Shown piece by piece: positions 1 through 5,431 of a DNA stretch of 5,431 nucleotides (its first letter is position 1; every line of letters begins with the position of its first letter). Source of the DNA: Desulfobacterales bacterium (GTDB lineage Bacteria; Desulfobacterota; Desulfobacteria; Desulfobacterales; Desulfobacteraceae); the NCBI GenBank assembly GCA_022361135.1, contig JAKSBM010000301.1:1-5431 (forward strand). The letters run 5' to 3'. The position numbers and the translations under genes were made by a program. The notes below the pieces were generated by a model. It did not search any database. It was not told the origin of the DNA and worked only from the letters and a program-made list of their open reading frames with translations.

Positions 1-111
1 AAATAGCCCCAGTTGGATCATGGGGTGGTTAAAGGCCAGGCTCCAGACCATGAAGGCTGCAAAGGCCAGAAGTTTGGCCCGGATGTCCAGGGTTTCCAGT
101 ATGGATTTCAT
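1..111 (-). CDS. ecfT: EcfT, transmembrane coupling subunit of an ECF transporter (partial, N-terminus only)
   Basis: EcfT is the membrane scaffold that links the substrate-binding S component to the two ATPases of an energy-coupling-factor importer. Only the first 37 codons are present; the gene runs off the left edge. The visible residues begin MKSILETLDIRAKLLAFAAF. The pattern of a short N-terminal segment, LD-x-R-x-KLL, then a hydrophobic helix is typical of EcfT N-termini (LDPRTKLL-type). The ATG overlaps the TGA of the upstream ATPase gene in an ATGA arrangement, and a GGGGAAG stretch lies just upstream, so translation is probably coupled. Its position directly after the fused ATPase and the S component completes a dedicated ECF operon. 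The identification rests on one short motif plus context. The cytoplasmic coupling helices cannot be seen. Confidence 0.72.
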   Translation of the reverse strand, partial: MKSILETLDIRAKLLAFAAFMVWSLAFNHPMIQLGLF

Positions 112-1589
112 GCCGTCTTCCCCTGTGGGGCTGAAATGCCGGCCCGGGCCAGAAGGTCTCCATGGCTGTGAAGTTCGTCCACGGGGCTGTCCAGGATGAT
201 TTTTCCCCGGTCCATGAGGGCCAGCCGCTGGGCATGGGCCAGGACCAGGTTCAGGTCATGGGAAATAAAAAGGATGCTGGTGCCTTGGGCATGGCGGTTT
301 TGGATCAGTTCCATGACCCGGGCTGCACCTTCGGGGTCCAGCCCGGTGGTGGGTTCGTCCACGATGAGGATGGCCGGGTCCAATGCCAGGATGGAGGCCA
401 CGGCAATCATTTGGCGCATGCCCTTGCCCAGGGTGAAGGGATGGTGGCTGCGCACGGATGCCAGGCCGGTCTGGTCCAGGGTCTGATCCACCCGGTCCTG
501 GATTTCCCTTTTGTCCAGGCCCCGGTTGGAAAGGCCAAAGGCGATTTCCTTTTCCACCGAGGATTCAAAGATCTGGTGATCGGGGTTTTGGAAGACAAAG
601 CCCACGGTGCGGGTGAGTTCCTTGGATTTGAAATCGGTGATGTCCCGGTCCAGGATTTGGATTTTTCCGGGACCACAGGGGATCAGGCCGTTGAGGTGTT
701 TCACCAGGCTGGTTTTTCCGGCTCCGTTCCGGCCCATGAGGGCGGTGAATCCGCCCCGTGGCAGGGTGAGACCGGCCCGGTTGAGTATGGGATGGGCCCC
801 GTTGTAGCTGAAATCCAGGTTGTTGATTTTCACCGCCGCTGCCGTGTCCGTCGGCCTGGGCCGGGGGCGGGGAAGTTGGATCCGGGGTGGGGCCGGGGCT
901 CCCTTCCGGGGACCGGCATAGGCGCAGCGGCCCTGGTCCAGGACCAGGAGTTGGTCGATGAGATCCCCCATTTCATCCAGCCGTGAATCCACAATGACCA
1001 GGCTGGTTCCCCGGTCCTTGAGTCGGCGGAGCAGGGCATAGAGTCGGGCCCGGCCGTCCGGGTCCAGCTCCGAGGCCGGGTCGTCCAGGATGAGGAGGCG
1101 GGGGCGGGTCATGAGGGCTCCGGCCACGGCCAGCCGTTGCTTTTCCCCCCCGGACAATTCCATGGTGGCCCGTTCTTCGTATCCGGCCATGCCCACCGCT
1201 TCCAGGACCCTGGGGATTTCCTCCCGGATTTCTTCGGCCGGCACCAGGAAGTTCCGGGGGCCGAATGCCAGGTCTTCGAAAACGGTGCGGCCCACGATTT
1301 GCACCTCGGGGTCCTGGAGGACCAGTGCGGTTTCCCTGGAGAGGGTCTGGGCCCGGAATTGGGAGACATCCTTTCCCAGGGTGTGGATGCTGCCCGAGAG
1401 TTTTCCCTCCCGGGCCTGGGGGATGAGTCCCTTGAGGCAGAGGCAGAAACTGGTTTTTCCCGATGCGGCCGGACCGGTGACGGCCAGGGCATGGCCGGTT
1501 TCCAGGGTCAGGGAAATCCCGTCCAAACAGGGGCGGTCTGCTCCCTTGTATTGGAAGCGAAGTTGGGAGATGTCGAGGGCCGTTGCCAC
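108..1589 (-). CDS. Fused double ATP-binding subunit of ECF transporter (EcfA-EcfA')
   Basis: This is a 493-residue cytoplasmic ATPase with two ABC domains in one chain, powering an ECF-type vitamin importer. Domain 1 (about residues 5-225) has Walker A GPAASGKT (39-46), Q-loop Q92, signature LSGGEKQR (145-152) and Walker B LLILDD (165-170). Domain 2 (about 253-480) has Walker A GRNGAGKT (286-293), Q-loop Q334, a variant signature LGKGMRQ (387-393), Walker B with DE (411-412) and switch histidine H444. A Pro/Arg-rich linker (about 225-250) joins them. Domain 1 has D170 where the catalytic Glu is expected and lacks the switch His (DSR at 201-203). The start is GTG, with AGGA six bases upstream. 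It lies 8 bases after cblT and overlaps ecfT. EcfA pairs are often separate genes; fused forms such as YkoD-type proteins are known. The cargo is inferred from the neighbours. Confidence 0.93.
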   Translation of the reverse strand: MATALDISQLRFQYKGADRPCLDGISLTLETGHALAVTGPAASGKTSFCLCLKGLIPQAREGKLSGSIHTLGKDVSQFRAQTLSRETALVLQDPEVQIVGRTVFEDLAFGPRNFLVPAEEIREEIPRVLEAVGMAGYEERATMELSGGEKQRLAVAGALMTRPRLLILDDPASELDPDGRARLYALLRRLKDRGTSLVIVDSRLDEMGDLIDQLLVLDQGRCAYAGPRKGAPAPPRIQLPRPRPRPTDTAAAVKINNLDFSYNGAHPILNRAGLTLPRGGFTALMGRNGAGKTSLVKHLNGLIPCGPGKIQILDRDITDFKSKELTRTVGFVFQNPDHQIFESSVEKEIAFGLSNRGLDKREIQDRVDQTLDQTGLASVRSHHPFTLGKGMRQMIAVASILALDPAILIVDEPTTGLDPEGAARVMELIQNRHAQGTSILFISHDLNLVLAHAQRLALMDRGKIILDSPVDELHSHGDLLARAGISAPQGKTA

Positions 1590-1597
1590 GGGATGTC

Positions 1598-2113
1598 CTA
1601 AATGAGTTTTCCGGCCTTGACCACCCGGTGGGCCAGAACCGCCATGATTACATTGATGGCAGATCCGGTCAAAAGAAAGGGAATGGTACCCAGCACCGCA
1701 CCCATGCCCCCCACAAAATACATGGTGAAGGCGGAAACAATGCCGTTGAGGAGGATGGCGACGGCGGCCCCGGGGATCCGGCCCAGCTTTTGGGTGATCC
1801 AGCGGAAAAGGATGACCCAGACGGCCAATTGGATGCCGATGAAAAGGTGGAGCGGGATGCCCAGGGGAAAACCCACAATGCCGGCGGTGAGCAGATGGCC
1901 CATGAAAATCACCCCGGCCCCTTCCAGGGCTCCGAAGGCCAGCCCGCAGAAATAGCCCGGGGCCGAGTCCAGCCCGATGGTTCCCACGGGGCTGGGGATT
2001 TTGATCAGTGCGCCCACGGCGCTCAGGGCAATGAATACGGCCATGTAGGCCACCCGTTTCACGGACAGGGTCTGGGTGTTGAGGTCTCCGGTGGTCTGGG
2101 GTTCAGAAGGCAT
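1598..2113 (-). CDS. cblT: ECF transporter S component, probable alpha-ribazole transporter CblT
   Basis: This 171-residue, very hydrophobic integral membrane protein has a short polar N-terminus (1-18) and about five to six predicted membrane helices, roughly at 20-40, 50-75, 80-105, 115-135 and 140-163. Helix 1 carries an AxxxA motif (A25 to A29), the known S-component signature for docking to EcfT. Other recognisable stretches are IGLDSAPGYFCGLAFGALEG (47-66) and GFPLGIPLHLFIGIQ (81-95), which resemble CblT-like S components. The S protein gives substrate specificity. Placement directly after a CblS-type kinase, the partner described for CblT in Listeria and Geobacillus, supports alpha-ribazole as the cargo. 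The start is well placed: AAGGA lies about seven bases upstream, 10 bases after the cblS stop. It ends in TAG, the only amber stop among the genes that end here. A different vitamin cargo remains possible. Confidence 0.8.
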   Translation of the reverse strand: MPSEPQTTGDLNTQTLSVKRVAYMAVFIALSAVGALIKIPSPVGTIGLDSAPGYFCGLAFGALEGAGVIFMGHLLTAGIVGFPLGIPLHLFIGIQLAVWVILFRWITQKLGRIPGAAVAILLNGIVSAFTMYFVGGMGAVLGTIPFLLTGSAINVIMAVLAHRVVKAGKLI

Positions 2114-2123
2114 GATCCATCCT

Positions 2124-2870
2124 TTATATGAGGGTGCCCACCTGGACCAGGGGCAAGGCGGCCATGGCCGTCCGGGTCAGGGGGCGGTTACTTGTGAAAA
2201 TGGCGCAGGTGGAAGGACCGGCACTCTGGGTGAAATCGGGTTGAGGGGAGGCCTTGGTGGGGGGATCCGGCTGGAATCGGGTGCCCACTCCATGGGCCAG
2301 GCTTTGGGCTTCGGCCCCGATGCCCCGGGACCCCACGGGGAGAATCTCCCCCAGGCCTTCCATGGCCAGCAATTCTTGGATCTGGGCCGTGCCGATGATC
2401 TCCTCTGCCTTGGCATTTGCCACGGCTTCCCCCACCCGGGGCAGACCCAGGCAATAGACCCGGTCTCCGGGACGGGAGGTGCCAATGCGCAGTGCCTCCC
2501 GGGAACAGGTGCCGGTGACACCGATGCCCAGGCCGGTCTGGTCCGGGGCAAAGTTTTTTTCCGTGGAAATGGCCAGGTTGATGTGGGGAAAACCGGCCAG
2601 GGTTAATTCTTTTCGGATGCCGTCCACAATGGCGGCTCCCGTGGGATGGGGCTCCGACGAAATGGCAGCGGTCATCACCCGGGGCCGGGCCCCGGTGCAG
2701 AGGATTTCCATGAGGGCCACCCGGGCCGTGAGTTGCCCCACCAATTGGGGGGGGACCTTGAGCTGGTCCAGGGGTTTGTCCCCAATGGCGCCGCAGGAGT
2801 CACAGGCCGTGACCAGGCAGATGCCCGCATCCAGCATATTCACTTCAACGTCCCGACCCTTGTATCCCAT
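2124..2870 (-). CDS. cblS: PurM/AIR synthase-like protein, probable alpha-ribazole kinase CblS
   Basis: CblS phosphorylates alpha-ribazole to alpha-ribazole-5'-phosphate in the cytoplasm, allowing cobamide nucleotide-loop assembly from a salvaged nucleoside. The 248-residue product looks like the N-terminal ATP-binding domain of the PurM/SelD/ThiL superfamily: ACDSCGAIGDKPLDQLKVPP (22-41), then a QLTARVALMEILCTGARP helix (46-63), and STEKNF and GIGVTGTC stretches (102-107, 115-122). CblS proteins are AIR synthase-related. A glycine-rich GEILPVGSRGIGAE segment (174-187) and a Pro-rich loop (about 199-212) precede the C-terminal SAGPSTC (217-223). I chose the ATG at 2870 because AAGGA sits eight bases upstream and the family motif starts soon after. 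An in-frame ATG at 2906 would add 12 residues but has only a hairpin where its RBS should be. The assignment is by recognition of the family and linkage to cblT and ECF genes. Confidence 0.8.
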   Translation of the reverse strand: MGYKGRDVEVNMLDAGICLVTACDSCGAIGDKPLDQLKVPPQLVGQLTARVALMEILCTGARPRVMTAAISSEPHPTGAAIVDGIRKELTLAGFPHINLAISTEKNFAPDQTGLGIGVTGTCSREALRIGTSRPGDRVYCLGLPRVGEAVANAKAEEIIGTAQIQELLAMEGLGEILPVGSRGIGAEAQSLAHGVGTRFQPDPPTKASPQPDFTQSAGPSTCAIFTSNRPLTRTAMAALPLVQVGTLI

Positions 2871-2878
2871 GGGGGTTA

Positions 2879-2883
2879 TCCTT
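2879..2883 (-). promoter_or_regulatory. Ribosome binding site of cblS (decides the start)
   Basis: AAGGA on the minus strand, eight bases upstream of the ATG at 2870. It favours this start over the in-frame ATG at 2906, which is preceded only by a GC hairpin. Confidence 0.7.
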
Positions 2884-2908
2884 ACATCATTGGTTTTTCT
2901 AAACATAT

Positions 2909-2925
2909 CCCGGGGTTGCCCCGGG
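2909..2925 (-). other. Perfect 7-bp GC hairpin in the cblS leader
   Basis: The minus strand reads CCCGGGG CAA CCCCGGG: a fully paired, all-GC seven-base stem with a three-base loop. If the promoter at 2937-2965 is real, the transcript starts near 2930 and this hairpin lies at its extreme 5' end, about 26 bases before the ribosome binding site. No U-run follows it (ATATGTTTAG), so it is a poor intrinsic terminator. A 5' stem that protects the mRNA, or a protein site, is more likely. It overlaps the place where an RBS for the ATG at 2906 would have to be. Confidence 0.6.
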
Positions 2926-2936
2926 AACGACCTTGA

Positions 2937-2965
2937 AACCTACTCAAAAGCCTGGGAAATGTCAA
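2937..2965 (-). promoter_or_regulatory. Candidate sigma-70 promoter for the cblS-cblT-ECF operon
   Basis: On the minus strand a perfect -35 hexamer TTGACA (2965-2960) is followed after exactly 17 bases by TAGGTT (2942-2937), a three-of-six match to TATAAT. Transcription would begin near 2930, giving a leader of about 60 bases before the ATG at 2870. The position, between the last pyl gene and cblS, suits independent expression of the salvage module. The -10 match is weak. Confidence 0.5.
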
Positions 2966-2987
2966 TATGGATTCCGGTAGATGGAAC

Positions 2988-3020
2988 AAAAGGAACCCCT
3001 GATTGGGGTGCATTTCAGGG
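2988..3020 (-). terminator. Candidate weak terminator after pylSc
   Basis: About 36 bases after the pylSc stop, the minus strand contains CCCTGA, a 12-base loop, then TCAGGG (3020-3015 paired with 3002-2997), followed by GTTCCTTTTGTT. An alternative hairpin, ACCCC-AATCA-GGGGT (3009-2995), uses overlapping bases. Either stem is short and the U-tract has only four T residues, so termination would be incomplete and read-through into cblS is plausible. Confidence 0.3.
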
Positions 3021-3055
3021 AGATACCGGGAATTTTTCGGAATGGATTTTTTCCA

Positions 3056-3907
3056 TTAGACCTTGAGCTGGATCCCGTCCATGTAGGTGAGGTTTTTACA
3101 CCATTTGCTGATGTAGCTGTCCCCCTGGGAAATCATGAGGAGCCGTTCCAGGCCGAAGCCCATGCCCACCCAGGTATCGTGGATCCCCCAGGCTGCGTCC
3201 AGGGCATGGGGGCCCATGGCGCCGGAGGACACCTCCACCCGGTTGGGGCCGGCCACCATGTCCAGGGTGGAGCCGTAGACCTTGGAATCTTCGCTTTCAA
3301 ATTCATAGTCGGTGAGGCCGGCCGTGTCGGCCACCAGTTTGGCCCAGCGTTTGAGGTTGGCGGCCCGGTCTTCTTCGGGCAGGCCCATTTCCACCAGGTT
3401 GAGCATGGTGAATTCACTGTTGTGGCGGGAGCCGTCACTTTCCTTGCGGAAGCAGGAGCCGATTTCAAAGAAGCGCACCGGCCATTTTTTCTGCCGGGCA
3501 AAATCCATCATCAGGCTGTATAGGTTGGGGGCCAGCATGGGGCGGAGGCATTGTTTATTGCTCACCCAATAGACCTGGTGGAAGAGGGGATGATTTTCAT
3601 CAATGGTCATCTTGGCCAGGGCATGTTTGGAGATGAGGGTGGGGGTGGTCACCCGCATGAATCCTTCCGCGGTCAATGCCTGGGTGAGGCGTTGTTTTAA
3701 CCCATCCATTTTAGCGGGGCCGCCCTGGGCCATGCGCTGGTGGAGTTGGGCCTTTTCTTCCTTGACCCGTTGTTTTTCCATGGTCTGGAAGGCCTTGTCC
3801 CGTTCCGGGGCCGTGGGGAATTCCTGTTCCAGGGTGGTCTGGTCCAGCCCCAATTCCCGGAGGCGTTGGTTCTGGGTGGGGGTCCAGGTGTAGGTTTTAT
3901 CTGCCAT
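3056..3907 (-). CDS. pylSc: Pyrrolysyl-tRNA synthetase, catalytic domain protein PylSc
   Basis: PylSc attaches pyrrolysine to the amber-decoding tRNA-Pyl using ATP. The 283-residue product is only the class II catalytic domain; archaeal PylS carries an N-terminal tRNA-binding domain that bacteria encode separately as PylSn. A charged, probably helical stretch (about 30-60) precedes the core. Motif 2 includes FFEIGSCFRKESDG (147-159) with R154, and motif 3 is GFGLERLL (250-257). From memory of the Methanosarcina mazei protein, pocket residues A302, L305, Y306, N346, Y384 and W417 correspond to A126, L129, Y130, N170, Y211 and W246; C348 is V172 and L309 is M133. The start is the ATG inside CCATGG with AGGAG seven bases upstream; a longer in-frame reading to 4030 lies inside pylD and lacks homology. 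It overlaps pylD by 11 bases, implying coupling. Confidence 0.95.
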   Translation of the reverse strand: MADKTYTWTPTQNQRLRELGLDQTTLEQEFPTAPERDKAFQTMEKQRVKEEKAQLHQRMAQGGPAKMDGLKQRLTQALTAEGFMRVTTPTLISKHALAKMTIDENHPLFHQVYWVSNKQCLRPMLAPNLYSLMMDFARQKKWPVRFFEIGSCFRKESDGSRHNSEFTMLNLVEMGLPEEDRAANLKRWAKLVADTAGLTDYEFESEDSKVYGSTLDMVAGPNRVEVSSGAMGPHALDAAWGIHDTWVGMGFGLERLLMISQGDSYISKWCKNLTYMDGIQLKV

Positions 3908-4769
3908 GGGGAATCTCCTTTTCGTGGGGCGTGCATTCATCTGCGATGAGGTGGACGGCCATGGCCGCAACCCCCAGTTCCAATTTGTCGTGGAGCCAAT
4001 GGGGGGCCAGCAGGGCACGGGCCTGGGCACCGGCCCCCCGGGGCACTCCGGGGGCTGCCACGGCCCGGGTATGGGAAAGCATCTCCGGGGGGAGGGTGTC
4101 CGCCGCGGGGGTGGCTTCGATGATATAGGGTGCCTGTTCCAGGGCCCGGGCCAGATCCGTGGTGGGGGTGGCGTCCACCGGGTAATTTGATTTTAAGTCT
4201 TGGGCCAGTTCCCTGGCCGGCGTTGGATCAATGTCGTGGAGAAAGACACGGGCCCCCCGGGCGGCCAACTCATGGGCGGCGGCGTGGCCAACGGGACCGC
4301 AGCCCATGACCAGGGCGGGCTTGTCGCAAATCTTTCCGGCCATGAGGTCCAGGGCTGCGGCATATATCTTTCCCGTGTTAAAGCTGTTGTCTGCCACCCG
4401 CCCGGTTGCCAGGTTCACCCCGATGAATTGAAAATCATCGGCCATGAAAATGGCCTGGGCTTTTTGGCTGTATGCCCGGGCCAGTCCTTGGACATCGGGC
4501 CGGGGGGCCACCCGGGCGGGAATGCCCAGAAAATTAAGGATTCCGGCCACGGTGGCGGAAAAATCGGTGATGATGCCCTCCCCGGCGGTCACTGGAACGA
4601 CCCGGGTTTCCAATCGGGCCAGGGCCTGTGCGGCCTGGGTTTCATCCAGGTTCCAGGCGTGGCAGGCAATGCCCAGCAGGCCCTTGCCCGTGGCCGCGGC
4701 CAGCCGCTGATCATGGGCGGTGATTTCCGGGGAAATGTGGCGGATGTCCCCATGGGTCAGGCGGGTCAT
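3897..4769 (-). CDS. pylD: Pyrrolysine synthase PylD (NAD-dependent dehydrogenase)
   Basis: PylD performs the last step of pyrrolysine synthesis: it oxidises 3-methylornithinyl-N6-lysine with NAD to a semialdehyde that cyclises to the pyrroline ring. The 290-residue cytoplasmic protein has an N-terminal helical region (1-100) and a Rossmann domain whose nucleotide loop is VMGCGPVGHAAA (154-165), followed by the second strand and acidic residues VFLHDID (175-181; D179, D181). The segment DDFQFIGVNLATGRVADNSF (111-130) resembles the family's substrate region, and the C-terminus (260-283) has the conserved KLELGVAAMAVHL helix. It is about 30 residues longer than the archaeal enzyme as I recall it. 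The start has a strong GGAGGAG eight bases upstream, inside the end of pylC. The gene begins 3 bases after pylC and overlaps pylSc. Confidence 0.94.
   Translation of the reverse strand: MTRLTHGDIRHISPEITAHDQRLAAATGKGLLGIACHAWNLDETQAAQALARLETRVVPVTAGEGIITDFSATVAGILNFLGIPARVAPRPDVQGLARAYSQKAQAIFMADDFQFIGVNLATGRVADNSFNTGKIYAAALDLMAGKICDKPALVMGCGPVGHAAAHELAARGARVFLHDIDPTPARELAQDLKSNYPVDATPTTDLARALEQAPYIIEATPAADTLPPEMLSHTRAVAAPGVPRGAGAQARALLAPHWLHDKLELGVAAMAVHLIADECTPHEKEIPHGR
3915..3919 (-). promoter_or_regulatory. Ribosome binding site of pylSc inside pylD
   Basis: AGGAG on the minus strand, seven bases before the ATG at 3907 and within the last codons of pylD. It supports the short 283-residue form of PylSc and coupled translation with PylD. 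Confidence 0.75.
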
Positions 4770-4772
4770 GGA

Positions 4773-5431
4773 TTATTCTCCTCCGGATTGGTTCAGGCTG
4801 CGGATGCGCCGGTAGCAATCCCGGCGGTTTCGGTCCAGGGTTTGGGGATCCGGGGCAATGAAGACCAGGGTGGCCACCCATTCGGTTTTCCCGGGGGCAT
4901 AGCTGGTCAGGGCTTCGGTGGCCCCGAAAAAATCGGTTTCCCAGGTCAAGGGTCCGTCCGTGGCCATGATGTGTTCCCCCAGGACTTCGATTTCCAGGGG
5001 GTTGACCTGGATGTGTTCCACCACGGCATGGGCGGGTGATTCCGTGGGGTGGGCAAGGGGCGGTGCCGCCGGAACAAAGGTTTGGGCCAGCAATTCCACC
5101 ATATTGATGCCGGTGGAGGCCAAAACAGCCATGGGGGTCTGGCTGGGCAGGCGGGCATCGATTTCAAGGAGTTTGAGCTGGTTGTCGTGGTGGATGACTT
5201 CCAGGTCCATGATGCCTTTCAGTTCCAGGGCTTCGGCCAGGGTGAGGGCCATGGTTTCAAAGTCGGCGGTCAATTGGGGATCAATGGCCACCGGGGCGGT
5301 GACCCGGTTGCAATCGTGTTCCGCATCCATGCCCAGGTCGGTGACCTGGAGGGCTTGGTAGGTTCCGGGTTTGCCCACCACTTCAATGGAATAGGAAGGG
5401 CCTTCCAGGTATTCCTGGATGATCAACTCTT
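4773..5431 (-). CDS. pylC: 3-methylornithine--L-lysine ligase PylC (partial, N-terminus missing)
   Basis: PylC is an ATP-grasp ligase that joins (3R)-3-methyl-D-ornithine to the side-chain amine of lysine, the second step of pyrrolysine synthesis. The window holds 218 codons plus the TAA; the frame is open to the right edge, so roughly the N-terminal 150 or more residues are missing. Visible ATP-grasp features (numbered within the fragment) are IIQEYLEGPSYSIEV (3-17), GIMDLEV (72-78) and the metal-binding strand LKLLEIDARLPSQTP (85-99) with E89 and D91. The IDARLPSQTP stretch is a PylC hallmark. A C-terminal domain follows (about 120-218), ending NQSGGE. The codon at 5426 is TTG, internal to the frame, and not a true start. 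The final codons contain the Shine-Dalgarno sequence for pylD, and the stop is 3 bases before pylD. Confidence 0.92.
   Translation of the reverse strand, partial: ELIIQEYLEGPSYSIEVVGKPGTYQALQVTDLGMDAEHDCNRVTAPVAIDPQLTADFETMALTLAEALELKGIMDLEVIHHDNQLKLLEIDARLPSQTPMAVLASTGINMVELLAQTFVPAAPPLAHPTESPAHAVVEHIQVNPLEIEVLGEHIMATDGPLTWETDFFGATEALTSYAPGKTEWVATLVFIAPDPQTLDRNRRDCYRRIRSLNQSGGE

Noticed and set aside
162..986. Long plus-strand open frame of 274 codons
   Set aside because: It lies antisense to the fused ATPase gene, has no recognisable domain or RBS, and has a His/Gly/Gln-rich composition typical of a shadow frame in GC-rich DNA.
1583..2131. Plus-strand open frame of 182 codons opposite cblT
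   Set aside because: It mirrors cblT almost exactly and its product is a Gly/His/Asp-rich antisense artefact.
2907..3055. tRNA-Pyl (pylT) or another tRNA in the intergenic region
   Set aside because: Neither strand has the CTCTAAA anticodon loop, a T-arm GGTTCGA-like stretch or a CCA-ended acceptor stem.
2871..3055. Cobalamin riboswitch upstream of cblS
   Set aside because: No B12-box-like GCCACTG sequence is visible, and the leader from the likely promoter is only about 60 bases, far shorter than the roughly 200-base riboswitch.
2981..3523. Plus-strand open frame of 180 codons opposite pylSc
   Set aside because: Antisense shadow of the PylSc catalytic core; no supporting motif.
3908..4030. 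N-terminal extension of PylSc to an upstream start
   Set aside because: These 41 codons lie wholly inside pylD, do not resemble PylSn, and a good ribosome binding site marks the ATG at 3907.
4200..5039. Plus-strand open frame of 279 codons
   Set aside because: It crosses the pylD-pylC junction antisense to both, has low-complexity Gly-rich content and no family motifs.
1..5431. Frequent CCCGGG and TCCAGG words
   Set aside because: They are scattered through coding DNA in varied frames and fit GC-rich codon usage; there is no regular spacing to suggest a repeat array or CRISPR.

Overview
The window is a compact stretch of bacterial DNA in which every recognisable gene lies on the minus strand, so it reads from position 5431 down to 1. 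Two functional blocks sit head to tail, separated by one 148-base gap. The upstream block (5431 to 3056) is part of a pyrrolysine (Pyl) operon: the 3' part of pylC, a complete pylD and a complete pylSc. The downstream block (2870 to 1) is a cobamide-salvage module: an alpha-ribazole kinase-like gene (cblS), an ECF-transporter S component (cblT), a fused double ATPase (EcfA-EcfA') and the start of the membrane coupling protein EcfT.

The organism is very likely a bacterium rather than a methanogenic archaeon. The pyrrolysyl-tRNA synthetase is the stand-alone catalytic domain (PylSc, 283 residues), as in bacterial split systems. All genes have bacterial-type ribosome binding sites. The DNA is GC-rich (estimated by eye) with tight gene packing. 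An anaerobic, sulfate-reducing Desulfobacterota-like host is my best guess, but this is inference from composition and gene content and not a proven assignment.

Layout: pylC and pylD are 3 bases apart, and pylD and pylSc overlap by 11 bases, so these genes are probably translationally coupled. The intergenic region 2908-3055 holds a candidate weak terminator, a good candidate sigma-70 promoter (TTGACA, 17-base spacer, TAGGTT) and a perfect 7-bp GC hairpin just upstream of cblS. cblS and cblT are 10 bases apart, cblT and the ATPase 8 bases apart, and the ATPase stop and ecfT start overlap by 4 bases.

The blocks make joint metabolic sense. Pyrrolysine is known mainly from methylamine methyltransferases (MtmB, MtbB, MttB), which methylate a corrinoid protein. 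CblT and CblS are known to import and phosphorylate alpha-ribazole, the lower-ligand nucleoside of cobalamin. The window therefore looks like a methylamine-metabolism island that makes the rare amino acid and scavenges a precursor of the required cofactor. pylB, pylSn, pylT and the methyltransferase genes are not in the window.
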